Assembly (NCBI RefSeq): GCF_000699445.3
Contig: NC_067197.1
Span: 4,284,152-4,348,151 of the forward strand
DNA from: Schistosoma haematobium
Lineage: Eukaryota > Platyhelminthes > Trematoda > Strigeidida > Schistosomatidae
DNA: 64,000 bases
Direction: 5' to 3'
The position numbers and the translations under genes are program-made. The notes under the pieces are model-generated. The model was given only the letters and a program-made list of their open reading frames with translations, did not search any database and was not told the origin of the DNA. Below are positions 46,621 through 58,965 of this stretch, one piece after another (within the stretch, counting starts at the first letter, position 1; every line of letters starts with the position of its first letter).

Positions 46621-46949
46621 TTATGGGTCCATGAATTTTCCTGAGGTTTTATTATTAAAACGGAATTAAGGAAACATTAATTATTTTATTATTCAAAAGT
46701 TTTGATTTTAAGGGAGAAGTCGGATTGATTCACCGATGATAAATTTAAAGAGGCATATTTCTAGTAGATATACCATCATATCCGATAGTTAATTCACCAA
46801 TATCATTAAATGATAAAATTCGTTTTAAAATACACAAGAAATATTTTCTCATAGGAGAGGAAAACCTTCCAGGTTTCCTTTTTTCATAAAGAATACGAAA
46901 GGTAAACATAATATAAAAAGTAATGACTTTGTCTATTGGAGTATGATTC

Positions 46950-47210
46950 TCATATGAAACACATGAGATGGCTGGGGAATGTGTTACGTATGCCCAACCA
47001 CCGACTGCCCCGACGAGCGATGTTTTATGGTGTAGGAGTAAGTTAGAAGAAAGCTAGGGGCGGTCAGACTAAAACATGGCATGAATCCATGAAGTCACTG
47101 ATAAGTGAACTGAACCATGTTGGTAGGTGTAGATTATCTGGTTGGGATCTGCGAGACAATAGCAACCAATCGTTAGAGACCTTGAATGACACGGCTTAAA
47201 ATCGTTTGTA
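46950..47210 (+). mobile_element. Non-LTR retrotransposon post-RT tail (family C)
   Basis: The plus strand reads MRWLGNVLRMPNHRLPRRAM, then RGGQTKTWHESMKSLISELN and RLSGWDLRDNSNQSLETL. This is the C-terminal domain that follows the reverse transcriptase in many LINE-like elements. One in-frame stop interrupts it. No RT is preserved upstream. Confidence 0.75.
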
Positions 47211-47774
47211 ATGGCGCAGATGCATCCACTCTTTGTGTTCTCTTAAATTCGAATCTTCTGAATTTTTCGTGTCCATTTTTTCCTCTTTCCAAATTTATTT
47301 CACTCGACTATACTCCTTCAATAACATCTTCAAACCCTAATTTTTACGATTATTACTTATACTCTTACTACGTCTACCGCTATGGGATTTGAATTGACAA
47401 TTGTATCTCTGTGCTAATGTGGTATGGCAACTTGAATTGACGTACTTACGCACGAAGATCTACGTTGTTGCTGACCGACCCATATGAAATTAATTGATAA
47501 TCTATGACCAAATCATATTTTTGGAAGTAATTATATAAATTGTTCAATCGGTTTTAATCGTTGGTTATAGATGCTTAATTGCATGATATTGTAAATGTGT
47601 TCACCTAGTACGTTAGTAATTAGTTGATGATAAATACTATTCAATTAAAATTGTACGAATCTAACTGTAAATAGACCATATAAAACGTGGTTTATTTACT
47701 CATATATATCGTTTTGACTTATGCCCGAGATCAACCCGGTCTGTTGTGAGATAATAACTCACTGAAGACAGTGG
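47211..47774. other. No gene recognised
   Basis: AT-rich, nothing recognised. Confidence 0.4.
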
Positions 47775-48022
47775 TGGATGTGTCGCCCAATTTTGTGGAT
47801 TAGTTAAATTTAGACATTAACACAACTGAATGTCAACTTAATGGTCTAGAGGTTAAGCGTTCGTGTGCGGGACTGATAGGTCCTGGGTTCGAACCTCGCG
47901 AGGCGGAATCGTGGATGCGTACTGCTGAGGAGTCCCACAAAAGAACGAAACGGCTATTAAGTGCTTCCATGTTTTCCATGGTGATCTAGCTTCATTTGAC
48001 TCATAATCTCAACTATTGAAAT
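47775..48022 (+). mobile_element. SM-alpha-like SINE, full length, cleavage site degraded
   Basis: Plus-strand copy with very clear A box (aatggtctagaggttaagcg) and B box (gggttcgaacctcg). The hammerhead core CTGAGGA and GAAA are intact, but the region expected to hold helix III and the GTC cleavage triplet reads CGGCTATTAAG. Tail ctagcttcatttgactcata. Confidence 0.82.
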
Positions 48023-48338
48023 AAATCATTGTTAGTTGTCTTTATGTTTTCAATATAGGTAATCGGATTTAGGATGTTCAGTACCAAACACTAGTCAGTT
48101 AATCGTTCAGCGGACATAACAATGACAAAATAAGGATCATAACTTTATTTGTTTGGAAATATTTGATCAGGATAACATTTAATCTTGTAAAATTGAAGGT
48201 ATTGTAATAAAAAAAGAAAGAACTGTAAAACGGTAGTTTTCATCTGGAGACAATTATCTTTTATTTTGCATGCTAGTTTACTAAAACAACACACACACAT
48301 ATAGACTCATAGGTGGGACTTAAAATATAAGATTAAAC

Positions 48339-51300
48339 TTAAACAATAATTAATCCTTCTGAAGTAATTTGTTGTAATAAATTGTACATATGTCGTTCAC
48401 TTTGACGTCGTTTACTTTCCAACTCTTCATCTTTTACTTTTCGAGCAGAATCAATAAGTGGTTCAGAATATTGTGGATCTTTACTTGGATCTGTTAAATT
48501 ATGTGTTATATTACTCAATGAGAGTGCTAATCCAGATTTCTGAAATTAAAGAATAGTAACAGAGAAAGAAGTTAATTATGGTAAAAGAAGAAAAAAAACC
48601 CAACCTTCTCATCATATCTGTGGCATAATTTCGTAAGATACAATTTGAAGATAATGTAATTGTATGTTAGTAATTGGCTATTGAACAATGAAGTAGCTGC
48701 TTCAATATTATTAAAGCTTCTAGAAGTTTCCATAATATTGTTAAACCAATTATTATGAACCATTCGACCTTTTTCTCGGTGTAATTCTAGGTTAGTTAAA
48801 ATGTATTATAAGGAGTTATATTCATAGTAAATGATGATTATTCCTAGTCAAAGACCAGACTTGATCTAATATCCTAGCGGGTTAATAAAGGATAAAATGC
48901 TGTGGGATGGAGATGGAAGAAGGGATTGTTCAATTGTTCATTTTGAAGGTAATTAGTTGTAACCTGCAGATTTAACCGAATGTCATGTTACATGTATTTT
49001 TTGAACGAGCTATATCTTAAGCCTTAAAATGTCACTTGTTTTATGTTTACTAACGAATGATTGTATTTAGATAATCTACATTAAAGTATTATGGTAGGTG
49101 TTAGTTATTTGTAGAACATACTTGAGGATAAAGCAATATGATAATCATAGTACAAAAACAAAGGTGTTTAAAACTGTGACTAACAAACTCCCGGCATCGT
49201 GAAAATTTCCTGAAAATGTATTTATTGGGGGATCTATACTTAAAATAGTAAATAGTGTAGTGGAGATTAGGTTAAAATCAGATTTAGAGTGGCATCTATT
49301 ATCATTCAGTGATTTGAAAACCCAACACAATCGAATTTCCACAGCATACTGTATTACAACTATGATAACTGATGAAGATAGAGCATTGGCTGCTCACCAG
49401 CATTCTCCATCCAACTCTGTCCCGAGTAATCCTTTCCAGTTCTTCCTAGTTGATATTCATCCTTTTCATGTCTGCTTCCAATTTTCTGCGCAATATGTCC
49501 CTTGATCTTCCCCTTTTCTTCTTCCCTTCAGGATTCCGAATTAGTACATGCCTCGTGATGCAGTTTGATGATTTCTGCACTGCATGCCCTATTCACCTTA
49601 AGTGTCTTTTCCTAATTTCCTCTTCAGTTGTAAGCTGATCTGTTCTCTTCCATAGTAGGCTGTTGTTGATGGTATCCGATCAACGGATAGTGAGTATTTT
49701 ACGTGGACAATTGTTTATAAATGCTTGTACCTTTCGATGATGGCTGTGGTAGTTCTGGAAGTTTCAGATTCGTACAGTAGAACTATCTTGATGTTCGTAT
49801 TGAAGATTCTGATTTCGATGTTGGTTGATAGTTGTTCTGAGTTCCATACCAAAATAAAATACGTTGTCGAATGTTTCCTGGTTATCAGTGGTTGTCTAAC
49901 CAATATAATTTCTTGATGTAAAATATGGAAAGTAAGTAGTGAGACGACATAATTGATTACTTAATTAATTTATGACCTACTTTTCTCATTTTCTGGACCC
50001 ATATGACTAGTGTCTGATTTCGGTTTTTATTCTATCTACGGGCCTTTTCTAATTACAGTACAAAGAAAACCTAGTGAACGGCACGCCTGGATCATACATA
50101 AAAGACACAATTAAGGAAGGCTATATAGTTTTTGCGAGTACTTTAAATTCTGAAGATGTATTTTATGGTATACTGATCAGCTCACATGTACCAATTGGGT
50201 TTAAATGATACGACTAGTTATAGTTTTTATATTGGATCCAATTGAGCAAATCAATGATAAACTCAACATTATATAAATAAAATGTTACTGATTGGTTTAA
50301 CTTATGTCTAACTAGACAAGTCATTATGTTGTATATTTCATGAATATTAATGTGAATATAATTAAGATTATCAAATTATTTTTTTTAGATGATCAATGTT
50401 AAAAATAAAATTTTACCTGAGGAAATTTACTACAGAAAATATTTTTCCACATTTCCAATGGAGAATTTGCAGTAAGACGTCCTATTTCTATATTTTCATG
50501 TGGTGGTGTTCCTGAAATTTATAAAGCATTTTTTCACAAGGATTATGATTTAGTTTGTAATTGTATTTTAAAGGACACAATGAAGTAAACCAACAGTAGA
50601 GAATATTTAGACTTGTATTTACATACTACTATATTAAGATAACACCATAATTATTTTGCACGCAGTTCAAAGTGTACTGATTAATAACAAGTATTTTATT
50701 GTTAATAAGAAAAAAACTAGCAATACTTAGTCCTCAAAATGTTTAAAATTAATGAAAATATCTATTAGATAGTGCTTAAGCTAAATTACATAACACATTG
50801 CGTCAAAGTACTGAGTGTCATTCATTGGATAATTAAGTGTTTAGTGAATCTAGATAATGTTCTCCCTTTCCTCTGTCATTCTAAATCTTAACCCTAAGTT
50901 TCCCAAGTTTGTACACAGGAAGATTGCAAGGCATTATATTATAACTGATGCCAATTTGTATCGAAAACCTTAACTCCAACTTGTAAACCAAACACGAAAG
51001 TCATGTTTAATTCTTAATACATAACCCTAACCTTTTTGCATTATAACTGATGCCTGTTGGTGACGAAAAATGCATAGGGTGTTAACCTCAACTCGAAGTA
51101 CCAGACTAACTCCTAGTATGTAGATGTAAATTTGCCGTTTTGTCTTCACTAGGAGGGATAATTTGACTTGTGGGGGTTAATTATTACGATAAAGCTGTTA
51201 TTCCACTGTTATTTCATTACTTTGCATTGTTAATTGTTTTATAAGTAGGCCGTGTTTTCTGAGTGACTGATAAGTAACCCAAGGTCGTCGGTATATTATA

Positions 51301-53066
51301 CTTTTATCTCATTTACTCCTGGAATATGTGATACATCATTTTCAAGCTATTTGGACTCATAATTTCTGTTTGATTTTTGTTTTAACTTTGAGGCCGAAAT
51401 ATTTACACATGATTGTCTGAACTTTCACCAGCTTAATCGTTGTGTATGTCTCAAGGTCATTGACGTCGCTCAAGGTTGTCCATAAATTATAGTCTCACCA
51501 CTAACCGATATGGACTGAAATTTTACAAAGTTCTATTTTAGCAGAATAATACCTAAGGGGTTTTTAGTATAAATACATTAAACCAGTATCACAAACCTTT
51601 GACATGGAGTGAGATTAATTCTTAGAATTTTATTTCCTACAACAGTTGTCGATTTGGTTTTTGTACCAAAACACATTATAGGGCCAGTGAAATGTCACTA
51701 AGCCCTAGCCAAATCACCCGGATATTGAACCGATCATCAATCTCTGTCAGGGTCAAGGACGACCAACGTGCGTCAGTTAATCGTTCGCCATGGAATGGCC
51801 CATGGGGCGTCCTTTGTGTTGTACAGTCTTCAAAGAATCTCTAGCACCTTGATACGTCGATGGGGCAATTCACGTAAGGTGCTGACTGTGAGGTGTGACT
51901 TCGACGTTAGCTAGTTCGTCACACCATTTCTTTCCAACTCTAGTAGGCCCCCAATCATTCAACATAGATCATCTACGCTGGTGATTTACAACATTTACAA
52001 ACGCTTATTTACCAAAAAATTACATAGCTGATCAAGTAATGATTACCGATATTTGAGAATGAGTCGACACCAACTGGGATTGCCAACGGTTTCCCTGTTT
52101 CCATTTGGACGTTGGTTATGTCCTTGCCATTGAAAGCGATGTGATTGAGAACAGCCCTTATTCTTTTAAGTATCCCATCTTCTTTGGTGGAGGAAAACTG
52201 TAGCATATTAAAAAGATGCTGAGCTTACATACATAAACAGACGCTCCATAAAAATGGCTGAGAAAGCGGATTGTTTTACAAATTAGATTCTGCTGTTCAG
52301 TGTCTCGGGTCTAAAGAATTTCAGTATGAAATCATTTTATACCATCAAAAGGTCATGTTTTGACCCCAGGAATGTGAGGGGCAAAGGAAAGGGGTTCAAC
52401 AGTTCTATGTCAGGATGTGTTGGTGGAATTCGGTTTCTCCACTTTTCACCAAAAATATTTTGGATGCGCATTATGTTTTTTTGGTGGAGACGGTTTAGAA
52501 TCTGATCAACACGAGCGGAAGCTGACTTCAACAAAGTGTCCACAGTATCCCAAAGTTCCTCTGGTTTGGATAGATCAATAACTAAAATCAGGTGAAGATT
52601 CCTTCAAGTGATAGAAGGAGCTATTAAGTAATTTAAAAGTAACAAACAAAATGTTATTGGATGTCATTACGACACCAATTAGATCTGAAAGTCTGGTACC
52701 ACCCCCTAACTCCCATATATGCGACACAACTCGAGTCTACTAAGTCACGAATAAGTTCGCAAAAACCTAACATGATAATTTCCGGCACCTTTCCGTCCAA
52801 AATTATAATCAAGAGCTAGAGTAGATTTAGGAGTTTCGTCTTTTTCGAGAAATCGGTTGATAATTGTACTTTTCCCCTGTAAAGGGATGAAAACATGAAC
52901 AAATATGCTAAATAATTATACTTACTGATCCTTTGTTCCCAGCAAAAATTAATGTGTTTTCTGTACCTATTTGTACTTTTTTATTAGTAAAGAGTATAGA
53001 CTATGGAAAAGTACCTGACTTAGTTCTATTCTGCTGTACTGCAATTTCCCAAAGTGTTTCTGGCAT
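48339..53066 (-). CDS. DYNC2LI1: Cytoplasmic dynein 2 light intermediate chain 1
   Basis: A nine-exon gene rebuilt by hand: 53015-53066, 52926-52975, 52772-52876, 52648-52736, 52343-52601, 52233-52310, 52047-52197, 50417-50511, 48339-48539. Coding length is 1080 nt, 359 residues, close to the vertebrate protein (about 350). All junctions are GT/AG and keep frame. Key features: N-terminus [10 protein letters not shown]-loop GNKGSGKS (residues 30-37), [18 protein letters not shown] (75-83), [48 protein letters not shown], and the C-terminal SKDPQY. These match the DYNC2LI1 family, the Ras-like light intermediate chain of the dynein that drives retrograde intraflagellar transport. The first six introns are 32-49 nt and the last two 1535 and 1877 nt. 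The exon 2 acceptor could be 9 nt further in (at 52966). Confidence 0.93.
48540..50416 (-). other. DYNC2LI1 last intron
   Basis: 1877-bp intron bounded by CAG|gtaaaa (donor) and a tttaatttcag acceptor. It contains a minus-strand RTE-like fragment (49390-49905). Its length contrasts with the 32-49 nt introns at the 5' end of the gene. Confidence 0.85.
49390..49905 (-). mobile_element. RTE-like 3' part (family A) inside a DYNC2LI1 intron
   Basis: Minus strand, same orientation as the host gene. It covers the post-RT tail ([20 protein letters not shown], then the WIGH-type and basic regions). Frameshifted and 5'-truncated. No gtaagtaag tail is visible, so the 3' end is clipped near 49390. Confidence 0.78.
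50512..52046 (-). other. DYNC2LI1 seventh intron
   Basis: 1535-bp intron. It holds the family D element at 51677-51990, only about 56 bp from exon 7, and unclassified repeat-like sequence near 50880-51500. The split glycine codon G|GA links exon 7 to exon 8. Confidence 0.85.
51673..51994 (+). mobile_element. Interspersed element family D, short copy with 4-bp target duplication
   Basis: A 314-bp copy (51677-51990) of the 17.8-kb family with the middle deleted at a different place from the 41.3-kb copy. ACAT flanks both ends (51673-51676, 51991-51994). Antisense to DYNC2LI1 if its orientation is taken from the long copy. Confidence 0.7.
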
Positions 53067-55109
53067 TTTAAAACGCCGGGTTTAAATGTAAACAGCAACG
53101 ACAACTGTTGTTCATTCTTCAATTTTTTAAAAAGAAACGGCAAGTACAATGTTTCATTTGTGAAGTATGCAAACTTTTAATTATATATCAAGATAGTGAG
53201 ACCTTTTACCAATAATATAGAAGCTAAGAAAGTGTAGAGATCGATTACTGTGACTGGTCATAAAGTGTGTAATCTGAACATGATGGAGTCAACTTACTTT
53301 TTCTTTTAGCCAGCTATGGTGAGCCTGTTTTACGAGTCATGGGTTTTGCTACAGCAGAGTTGGCATTTACATTCGTACGACCTACTTAAGTGTGTAGAGT
53401 TTTGATCCAATACATACAAGTGACCTGTTAGCATGAGGAGGCTTTAATCGATACCTTTTTTAGTGATCACATTCTTTCTTGTAATGTACGAGTTGCCCCT
53501 TGAGTGTTTAGAGACTAGATGCATTTAATTAACCCAGGCTCAAAGAAATTTTGCGATCGATTTTCACACATAGGTTCAAGCTTACAACAAATATACCATG
53601 ATAATGTACACACACTCATTCTATTGTCGATGAACTAATGGACAGTATTGGTATGGGAAACGAAAGTTGACTAAGCTACGGTAACTAAGCTTAAAGCTCT
53701 GAGGATAGCGATACCAGTCACGTCTGCGGTTCGCAAGTTGAACGACTTCGATATTTGGTAGCGTGACTTTAGCTGGTTACCTTTACTAAAACTATGTCGA
53801 GATCAGATGCTCATATCTACAGAAGTGCTTGCCGAGAGGAATTGCCTGCTTCGTGAACATGTTTATTTATAACTTTGAACTCAGACATTTTGGCTTCACA
53901 CTGCTTGATTTGATATTTCAGAGGTCTTGCTTTGACCATATGATCTGCTCTTAAATCTGTTCTACTTATTTTTCGAGTGAGGTAAAGTTGAACTCCTTCA
54001 ACTCCAATAAAGTGTGCTAATAGAGAGCCTAATGATCTCTAGGTTATTATTATTTGTGAAGACTTCTCTGAAACAATCCTTAACATTAGTCTGTTTCAAC
54101 CCCTATTCAGCTAAACAGGTATCTCACGTCACTAGAATCGACGATCTTTATTACTTTGTCTTGGAAGTCGAGGTAGGCCAACTCACATCAATACCCGTTC
54201 AGTATCTTGGAAATTCATGTCGTAAACCGACCACCTTTTCTCTTTCTCTAAACAATCATGGTACCAACAAATAATGCTAATTTTATAAACCGTAGTAAGT
54301 AAGCCATTTCACTTAACTCTAGTTATGACCAGAAAGCCACTATAATGGAAATTTACAGCATCTTATCTTAGATATCAAAATACTTAATTTGTCAAAGTGT
54401 TAGATAGAGTTTTTTAAGCGACAGATTTTCTGGAAAAATGTCATAGGGCCTCCAAGAAATCCTCTTTTTTAGTATATTTTAATCGAGAAACTGATGTTCA
54501 CTGGGAGTAGGATCCTGAAGATGGACAGGCTATACAGTACGGGAATCTTCCTTGTTACAAGAGATTTTCAAATAACTAATAGAATTTATGATGATATACA
54601 ACTCCCATACACAGTCTGGATAGTCCCAGGATGTCCAGCAATATTCTAAAGCGTCTCATCTTTCTTGTCTTATCAAAAGAAATTATAATACTTGACTGTT
54701 TCTGACATTAAAACTTCTATGAAAAAGCTCGTGGCCGGAGCGAAAATCCTTTATTCTCCCTGGTAGAGAAATATCCTTACGCAGAAGCGATTTAGATCGC
54801 TCTAATTAACCCCGTTTTGCATGGTTTCTAAAATGTATAAGTAACACATTTCAATTAATTTGTTTAACTGGCACAATTATCTACCATTTCAAGTTATAAT
54901 AACCAGCTGGGTCAACGATAGGTTATTAACTAAAAATAGAAACACAGTCGGAACAAATATGTTGTGGGCTAGGTGACCTACAATAACCGTAAATCCACAC
55001 GAATGAAGGAGTTCAATCTGTACCCTATCACCCTATACAACCAAAAATGATCATCTCAGAATGTAGGCAACAAGACAGAACTAATGGTATTAGGTCCTCA
55101 CTAATTATT
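53067..55109. other. Upstream region of DYNC2LI1, no second gene proven
   Basis: The region upstream of the DYNC2LI1 start should contain its promoter; no specific element is recognised. A minus-strand open reading near 53826-53965 (ADHMVKARPLKYQIKQCEAK, then MSEFKVINKHVHEAG, then a stop) looks more protein-like than the background and follows an AG. It cannot be assigned. Confidence 0.35.
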
Positions 55110-56209
55110 GAATTTAGTTTTTCTGTCTGATGAGTGCGTCATACAAACAGTGATTGATTCGACAACTCGATTCTTGTTGTGTGCTAACAGTGACGGATGA
55201 CGCAAGTGTTCCCCATACTTAGGTACTCACATACTTAGTGAGGAGTGAATTTGAAACCATCATATAATTCGTTAATCTTGTCAGGGTGAATTTATACAGA
55301 AAACAATGTTTCATGCTTAAAAAGTAAGTTCTGTGTGAATTGTTCAATGTAAGGAAGATTGTAGTGTGTCAAAAAAGAGAGGAGAAGGTACAAATAATGT
55401 GTGGAGATATATCAAAATGGATACTTATTTACTTGCTTACTCCTGTTACTCCTCATGGACCACCGTAAAGACCATCGACCAGGATCCTCCAACAATCTCT
55501 GCAATACTTTCTCCTTTATAGTTCTTCGCAGTTCTGTTCGTGCTCATACGTCTACTTCCAATTCCTTATTCCATGTGTTATTTAGTCTGCCCTTCTTCCA
55601 CTTCCATTCAGGATTCCATGTTACGATGTTGTTTGGTGGTTTTCCGTTTACAGCGTCATTTTTTGTGTCCTCCTCAATTCACATCTGGTTTGTCCTCTGA
55701 AATAGTAGGTTGTTGTTGATGATGTCTGGTCAATGGATATGGAGCATCTTCCATTCACAGTTATTCATATATATACGTGAACATTTTCAGTGATGATTGT
55801 AGTAGTTCTGCAAGTTTCAGTTCAGTACAATAGACCTATTTCAATGATGGTGTTGAAGATTGTGAGTTTGGTGTTCTCCGACAGTTAGTTATTATGTGTT
55901 CCAGATACTCTTCGATTGTATGTGTGCTCCATTTGCTTTGCCGATTCGTGCCGTCACATTTGCATCGTATCCTCTTTGTTATTGATTGATTCTGTTCAGG
56001 TGAGTAGAGGCTCCCACCTCTTCCACAGTTTCACCATCAAGTTTCATTTGGATGGTGCTGCATTTTCACTCGTGTATGTTGAGGTCTACTATTGTAGAGA
56101 CTGCTGCCACACTGTCTGTATTCACCTGAATTTGTTATTGTATGTGTATGGGATAGGAAGTGAAGATCATTTGAAAAGTCGAAATGTGTTCAGCATGTGC
56201 ACAGAATTT
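55110..56209 (-). mobile_element. RTE-like family B, second copy, 3' part plus shared flank
   Basis: Near-identical to 30885-31984, including the 300 bp beyond the RTE 3' end. It stops at 56209, where the mosaic begins. The continuation of the RTE (matching 32294-32520) reappears at about 59799-60040, so the mosaic replaced about 310 bp of the element. Confidence 0.85.
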
Positions 56210-56217
56210 CATTTTAG

Positions 56218-56258
56218 TTGTTAATATTTGCATTTAATTACAGATTTTATTTTTCAAA
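56218..56258 (+). repeat. Short direct repeat of the inverted-arm sequence
   Basis: Imperfect copy of 57081-57121 (agttgttaatatttgcattt at the start). It lies at the left junction between the RTE and the inverted arm. Confidence 0.6.
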
Positions 56259-56261
56259 AGA

Positions 56262-57450
56262 TCGGATTCCGCAAGAATAGATTGTGTATCGAGCAAAATA
56301 CAATATTCCTGTAAGATCTATTTTGGATGTTTCGTGTGTGAAAATCCCTCCGTGTATACACTTGCAGTTTGTTCCTATTGATTCTTTTAGTTATACATTG
56401 TTAGCTGTAGTGACCGAACAGCCAATATTCGGTTGGAACAACGGACTGACGAACCCAAAATTTATTCGGTTAGACCAGACCAAGTTCCTCTGTATTATAT
56501 TATATCAAGACACAAACTCTGTGCTCAATATAAACGATTCTAATTAAGAAAACAGAACAAATTACATCAAAAATACAAAATACCTCAAACGGTACAGCCT
56601 GTGCTATACAGTCAGAAGTTTCTCTAACGCAAAGTAGCTCGCTAAACAATGAAAGAGACAGTTAATACTAATGGGTTTGATACCTGAGAATCAACACAAA
56701 TATTCCCAACAAGATGGGATCAAATTTCTATCTGCAGGGATTGCAGCAATGTTCCCAAGCAGACAGTCAGATGGTTAACAGTCACAAACTGAACCATGCC
56801 GTGACCTTGAGCTTAGTCAAACACAACCTTACTGTCAATAGTCCGGCAACATGCAATAGAAAATTAGGTAACAAAAATAAGTCTTTAATCAAAATCACAT
56901 TAAAAAGGCTCAAACGGGGAAGACTGAGGAAAAAAGGCATGGTTAAACGAGATTGAAACACAGGTTGGAATACACAAAAGGGAGAAGGAACAAATAAATG
57001 AAAATACTGTTCAACAAAGAAGCTGCAGAGGGATTTTCACTGTTCTCTTTCCGTTACATTAGCCTTTTTTATTCCATTTGAGTTGTTAATATTTGTATTT
57101 TATTATAGTTTTTATTTTTCTTACGCCTTCACTAAGTTTCCGTGTCTCTTCCTGAACTACGTTTATATTGTTTTACTTGATACTTAGTCTTGGCGGCAGT
57201 CATATTGGTTTGTTCCTCATTTTGATTGCGTTGCTTGTATTGACTGGAGCTGTACATTTTTGATTATGAATTGAGGCACTCTTCCAGAATTGGAAACACT
57301 GTTATAAAGCAACCAAATATTATCTTTTGAACGAATCTGTGCGTGGTCTATTCGGACAGGATAGTCAGTCAGCTACAACGTAGGACCAGGCACATATGTG
57401 CATCGGTCCAGGATAGAACAACAATTATTTGTAGTGATTGGTAATTTTCT
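56262..57450 (+). repeat. Left inverted arm of the gag-protease mosaic
   Basis: Apart from the solo LTR (56406-57058) and a roughly 46-bp insertion near 57365-57412, this is the reverse complement of 59356-59850. The outermost 40 bp are RTE family B sequence in reversed orientation, so the arm carries an RTE/other-element junction. The arm runs into the gag open frame and supplies its first 17 or so codons. Confidence 0.8.
56401..57063 (+). mobile_element. Solo LTR (653 bp) with 5-bp target duplication
   Basis: 56406-57058, starting TGTAGTGACCG and ending CCGTTACA, with TTAGC on both sides (56401-56405, 57059-57063). The right arm at about 59700 has the uninterrupted site (ttagcc on the opposite strand), which proves the insertion and shows it came after the arms existed. 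The open stretch 56714-56956 inside is not recognisable. Confidence 0.88.
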
Positions 57451-58336
57451 AGGTATGGAATTACCAAAGGCTGAATTCAGTTATGTCGACGGACAACCAA
57501 GAGGTTACTGGAAGTTTTTGAGAGAGTTTGAGACCTACGTAGAATCAAGGGTCATGGATGATAGTCAACGCCTGCTTCATTTGATACATTATTTTAAGGG
57601 TAGAGCAAAAACAGCCATTGGGGGGCATGTTATGTTGGATGCCTCTTCTGGCTACAAGAAGGCCAAGGAAATTCTAAAACGGTTGTTTGGACAGGCACAT
57701 GTGATTGCTCGAAAAACTTTAGAAGACTTATTCAAACCTGCAAATGTTGATTACAGTGGTCCGGAGCAGCTGTCAAACCTAGCTATAAGAATGGGAAATT
57801 GTTCCATGGTCTTGAAACATATGAAGTATACAGCCGATTTAAATTCTTTAATTAACTTAGAGAGAATATTAAGGCTTTTGCCTCAATCTATGCAAGCTCA
57901 GTGGGCGAACGTGGTGGATAAATCGACTGAAGATGATAGAGAACCAACGTTTGACGAGGTCACTCAGTTTATAGCATCTCGTGCAAGAGTAGCTAGTAGT
58001 AGGTTTGATCAGTTGGCGAATCGTTCAAGAAAGGGACATAACATTAAGGCGAATTGTCACTTGCAATCGGAGCAGTGGAGTCGTTCGACAGACAAAACTA
58101 AATGCATCATGTGTTCCGATGACCACGCTGTTTATAAATATCCACGATTTTTAGCGCTTACATCTCAAGATCGATGGTCTCACACAAAGAGCAAGGGTAT
58201 CTGCTTTGTCTGTCTTAGGCAAGGACATAAAGTTAATGAATGTAAGCTGACAAAGCACTGTAACGTTGATAGGTGTGAGAAGAAACACCACTCTCTGCTG
58301 CACAGCGATTCGACAACCAACGGCGCAAATGATTAA
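57398..58336 (+). pseudogene. BEL/Pao-type gag fragment
   Basis: 312 codons. From LPKAEFSYVDGQPRGYWKFL onwards it matches the gag domain of Pao/BEL elements (DUF1759 type: FETYV, LLHLIHYFKGRAKTAI, AKEILKRLFG). It ends with zinc-binding motifs: CIMCSDDHAVYKY (last Cys replaced by Tyr), intact CFVCLRQGHKVNEC, and CNVDRCEKKHHSLLH. The first 17 or so codons come from the inverted arm, so the N-terminus is chimeric. The next domain is in another frame. Confidence 0.82.
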
Positions 58337-58350
58337 CCTGGTACTCAGAA

Positions 58351-58965
58351 TTGTTGCGGATACACGAAATTACTAAACAGTCAACTGTGTTTAGGAATGA
58401 TTCCCGTGCGGGAAATTCCGAAATTGTGGGTTATGCTTTGTTGAATAACGGTTCTGATGTGACATTGATAAAATCAAACTGTTTGAGGTCTCTCGGGCTG
58501 AAGGAAGACCAAGCGTCAGTGGTAGTTGAGACTGTGGGTGGTGATAGAACAACGAAGGTCACTAATGCGCCTTTTGAGGTATATTCTTTAGATCGGTCTG
58601 AACACATTACGACTGAAGGAGCTCTGATTGTAGCAAATATACCAGGGCATAAGCCAACGAAGTCGGCAATGGACAACCTAGTTAAGTGGCCGCATTTAAG
58701 TGATGTACCAACAGATAGCCTAGACTCTATAGAAGTTATGCTGTTGATTGGTTGCGATGTGCCGGAAGCACATTGGGTGTTAGACCAGCGGTTGGGTGGA
58801 AGGAAAAACCCATACGCTGTGAAAAAGTCACTAGAGTGGACTGTCTTTGGACCTGCATCATGCCCGGAATTCAGGAAGAGAGTTGTTAATCGTACTAGTA
58901 AAGTACAGACATTGGAGAACCAAATACGTAAGCTTTGTATCCAAGTGATAAGTCAGTATCAGTAG
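58351..58965 (+). pseudogene. BEL/Pao-type aspartic protease fragment
   Basis: 204 codons, out of frame with the gag. It contains the retropepsin-like segment ALLNNGSDVTLIKSNCLRSL, in which the expected catalytic Asp-Ser/Thr-Gly is Asn-Asn-Gly, so the protease should be dead. Downstream VMLLIGCDVPEAH and GPASC fit the DUF1758-type peptidase region that sits between gag and RT in Pao elements. Confidence 0.82.

Noticed and set aside
52009..53149. Separate small genes suggested by single-exon open stretches
   Set aside because: The stretches are exons, with read-through into introns, of the single DYNC2LI1 gene; splicing joins them in frame.
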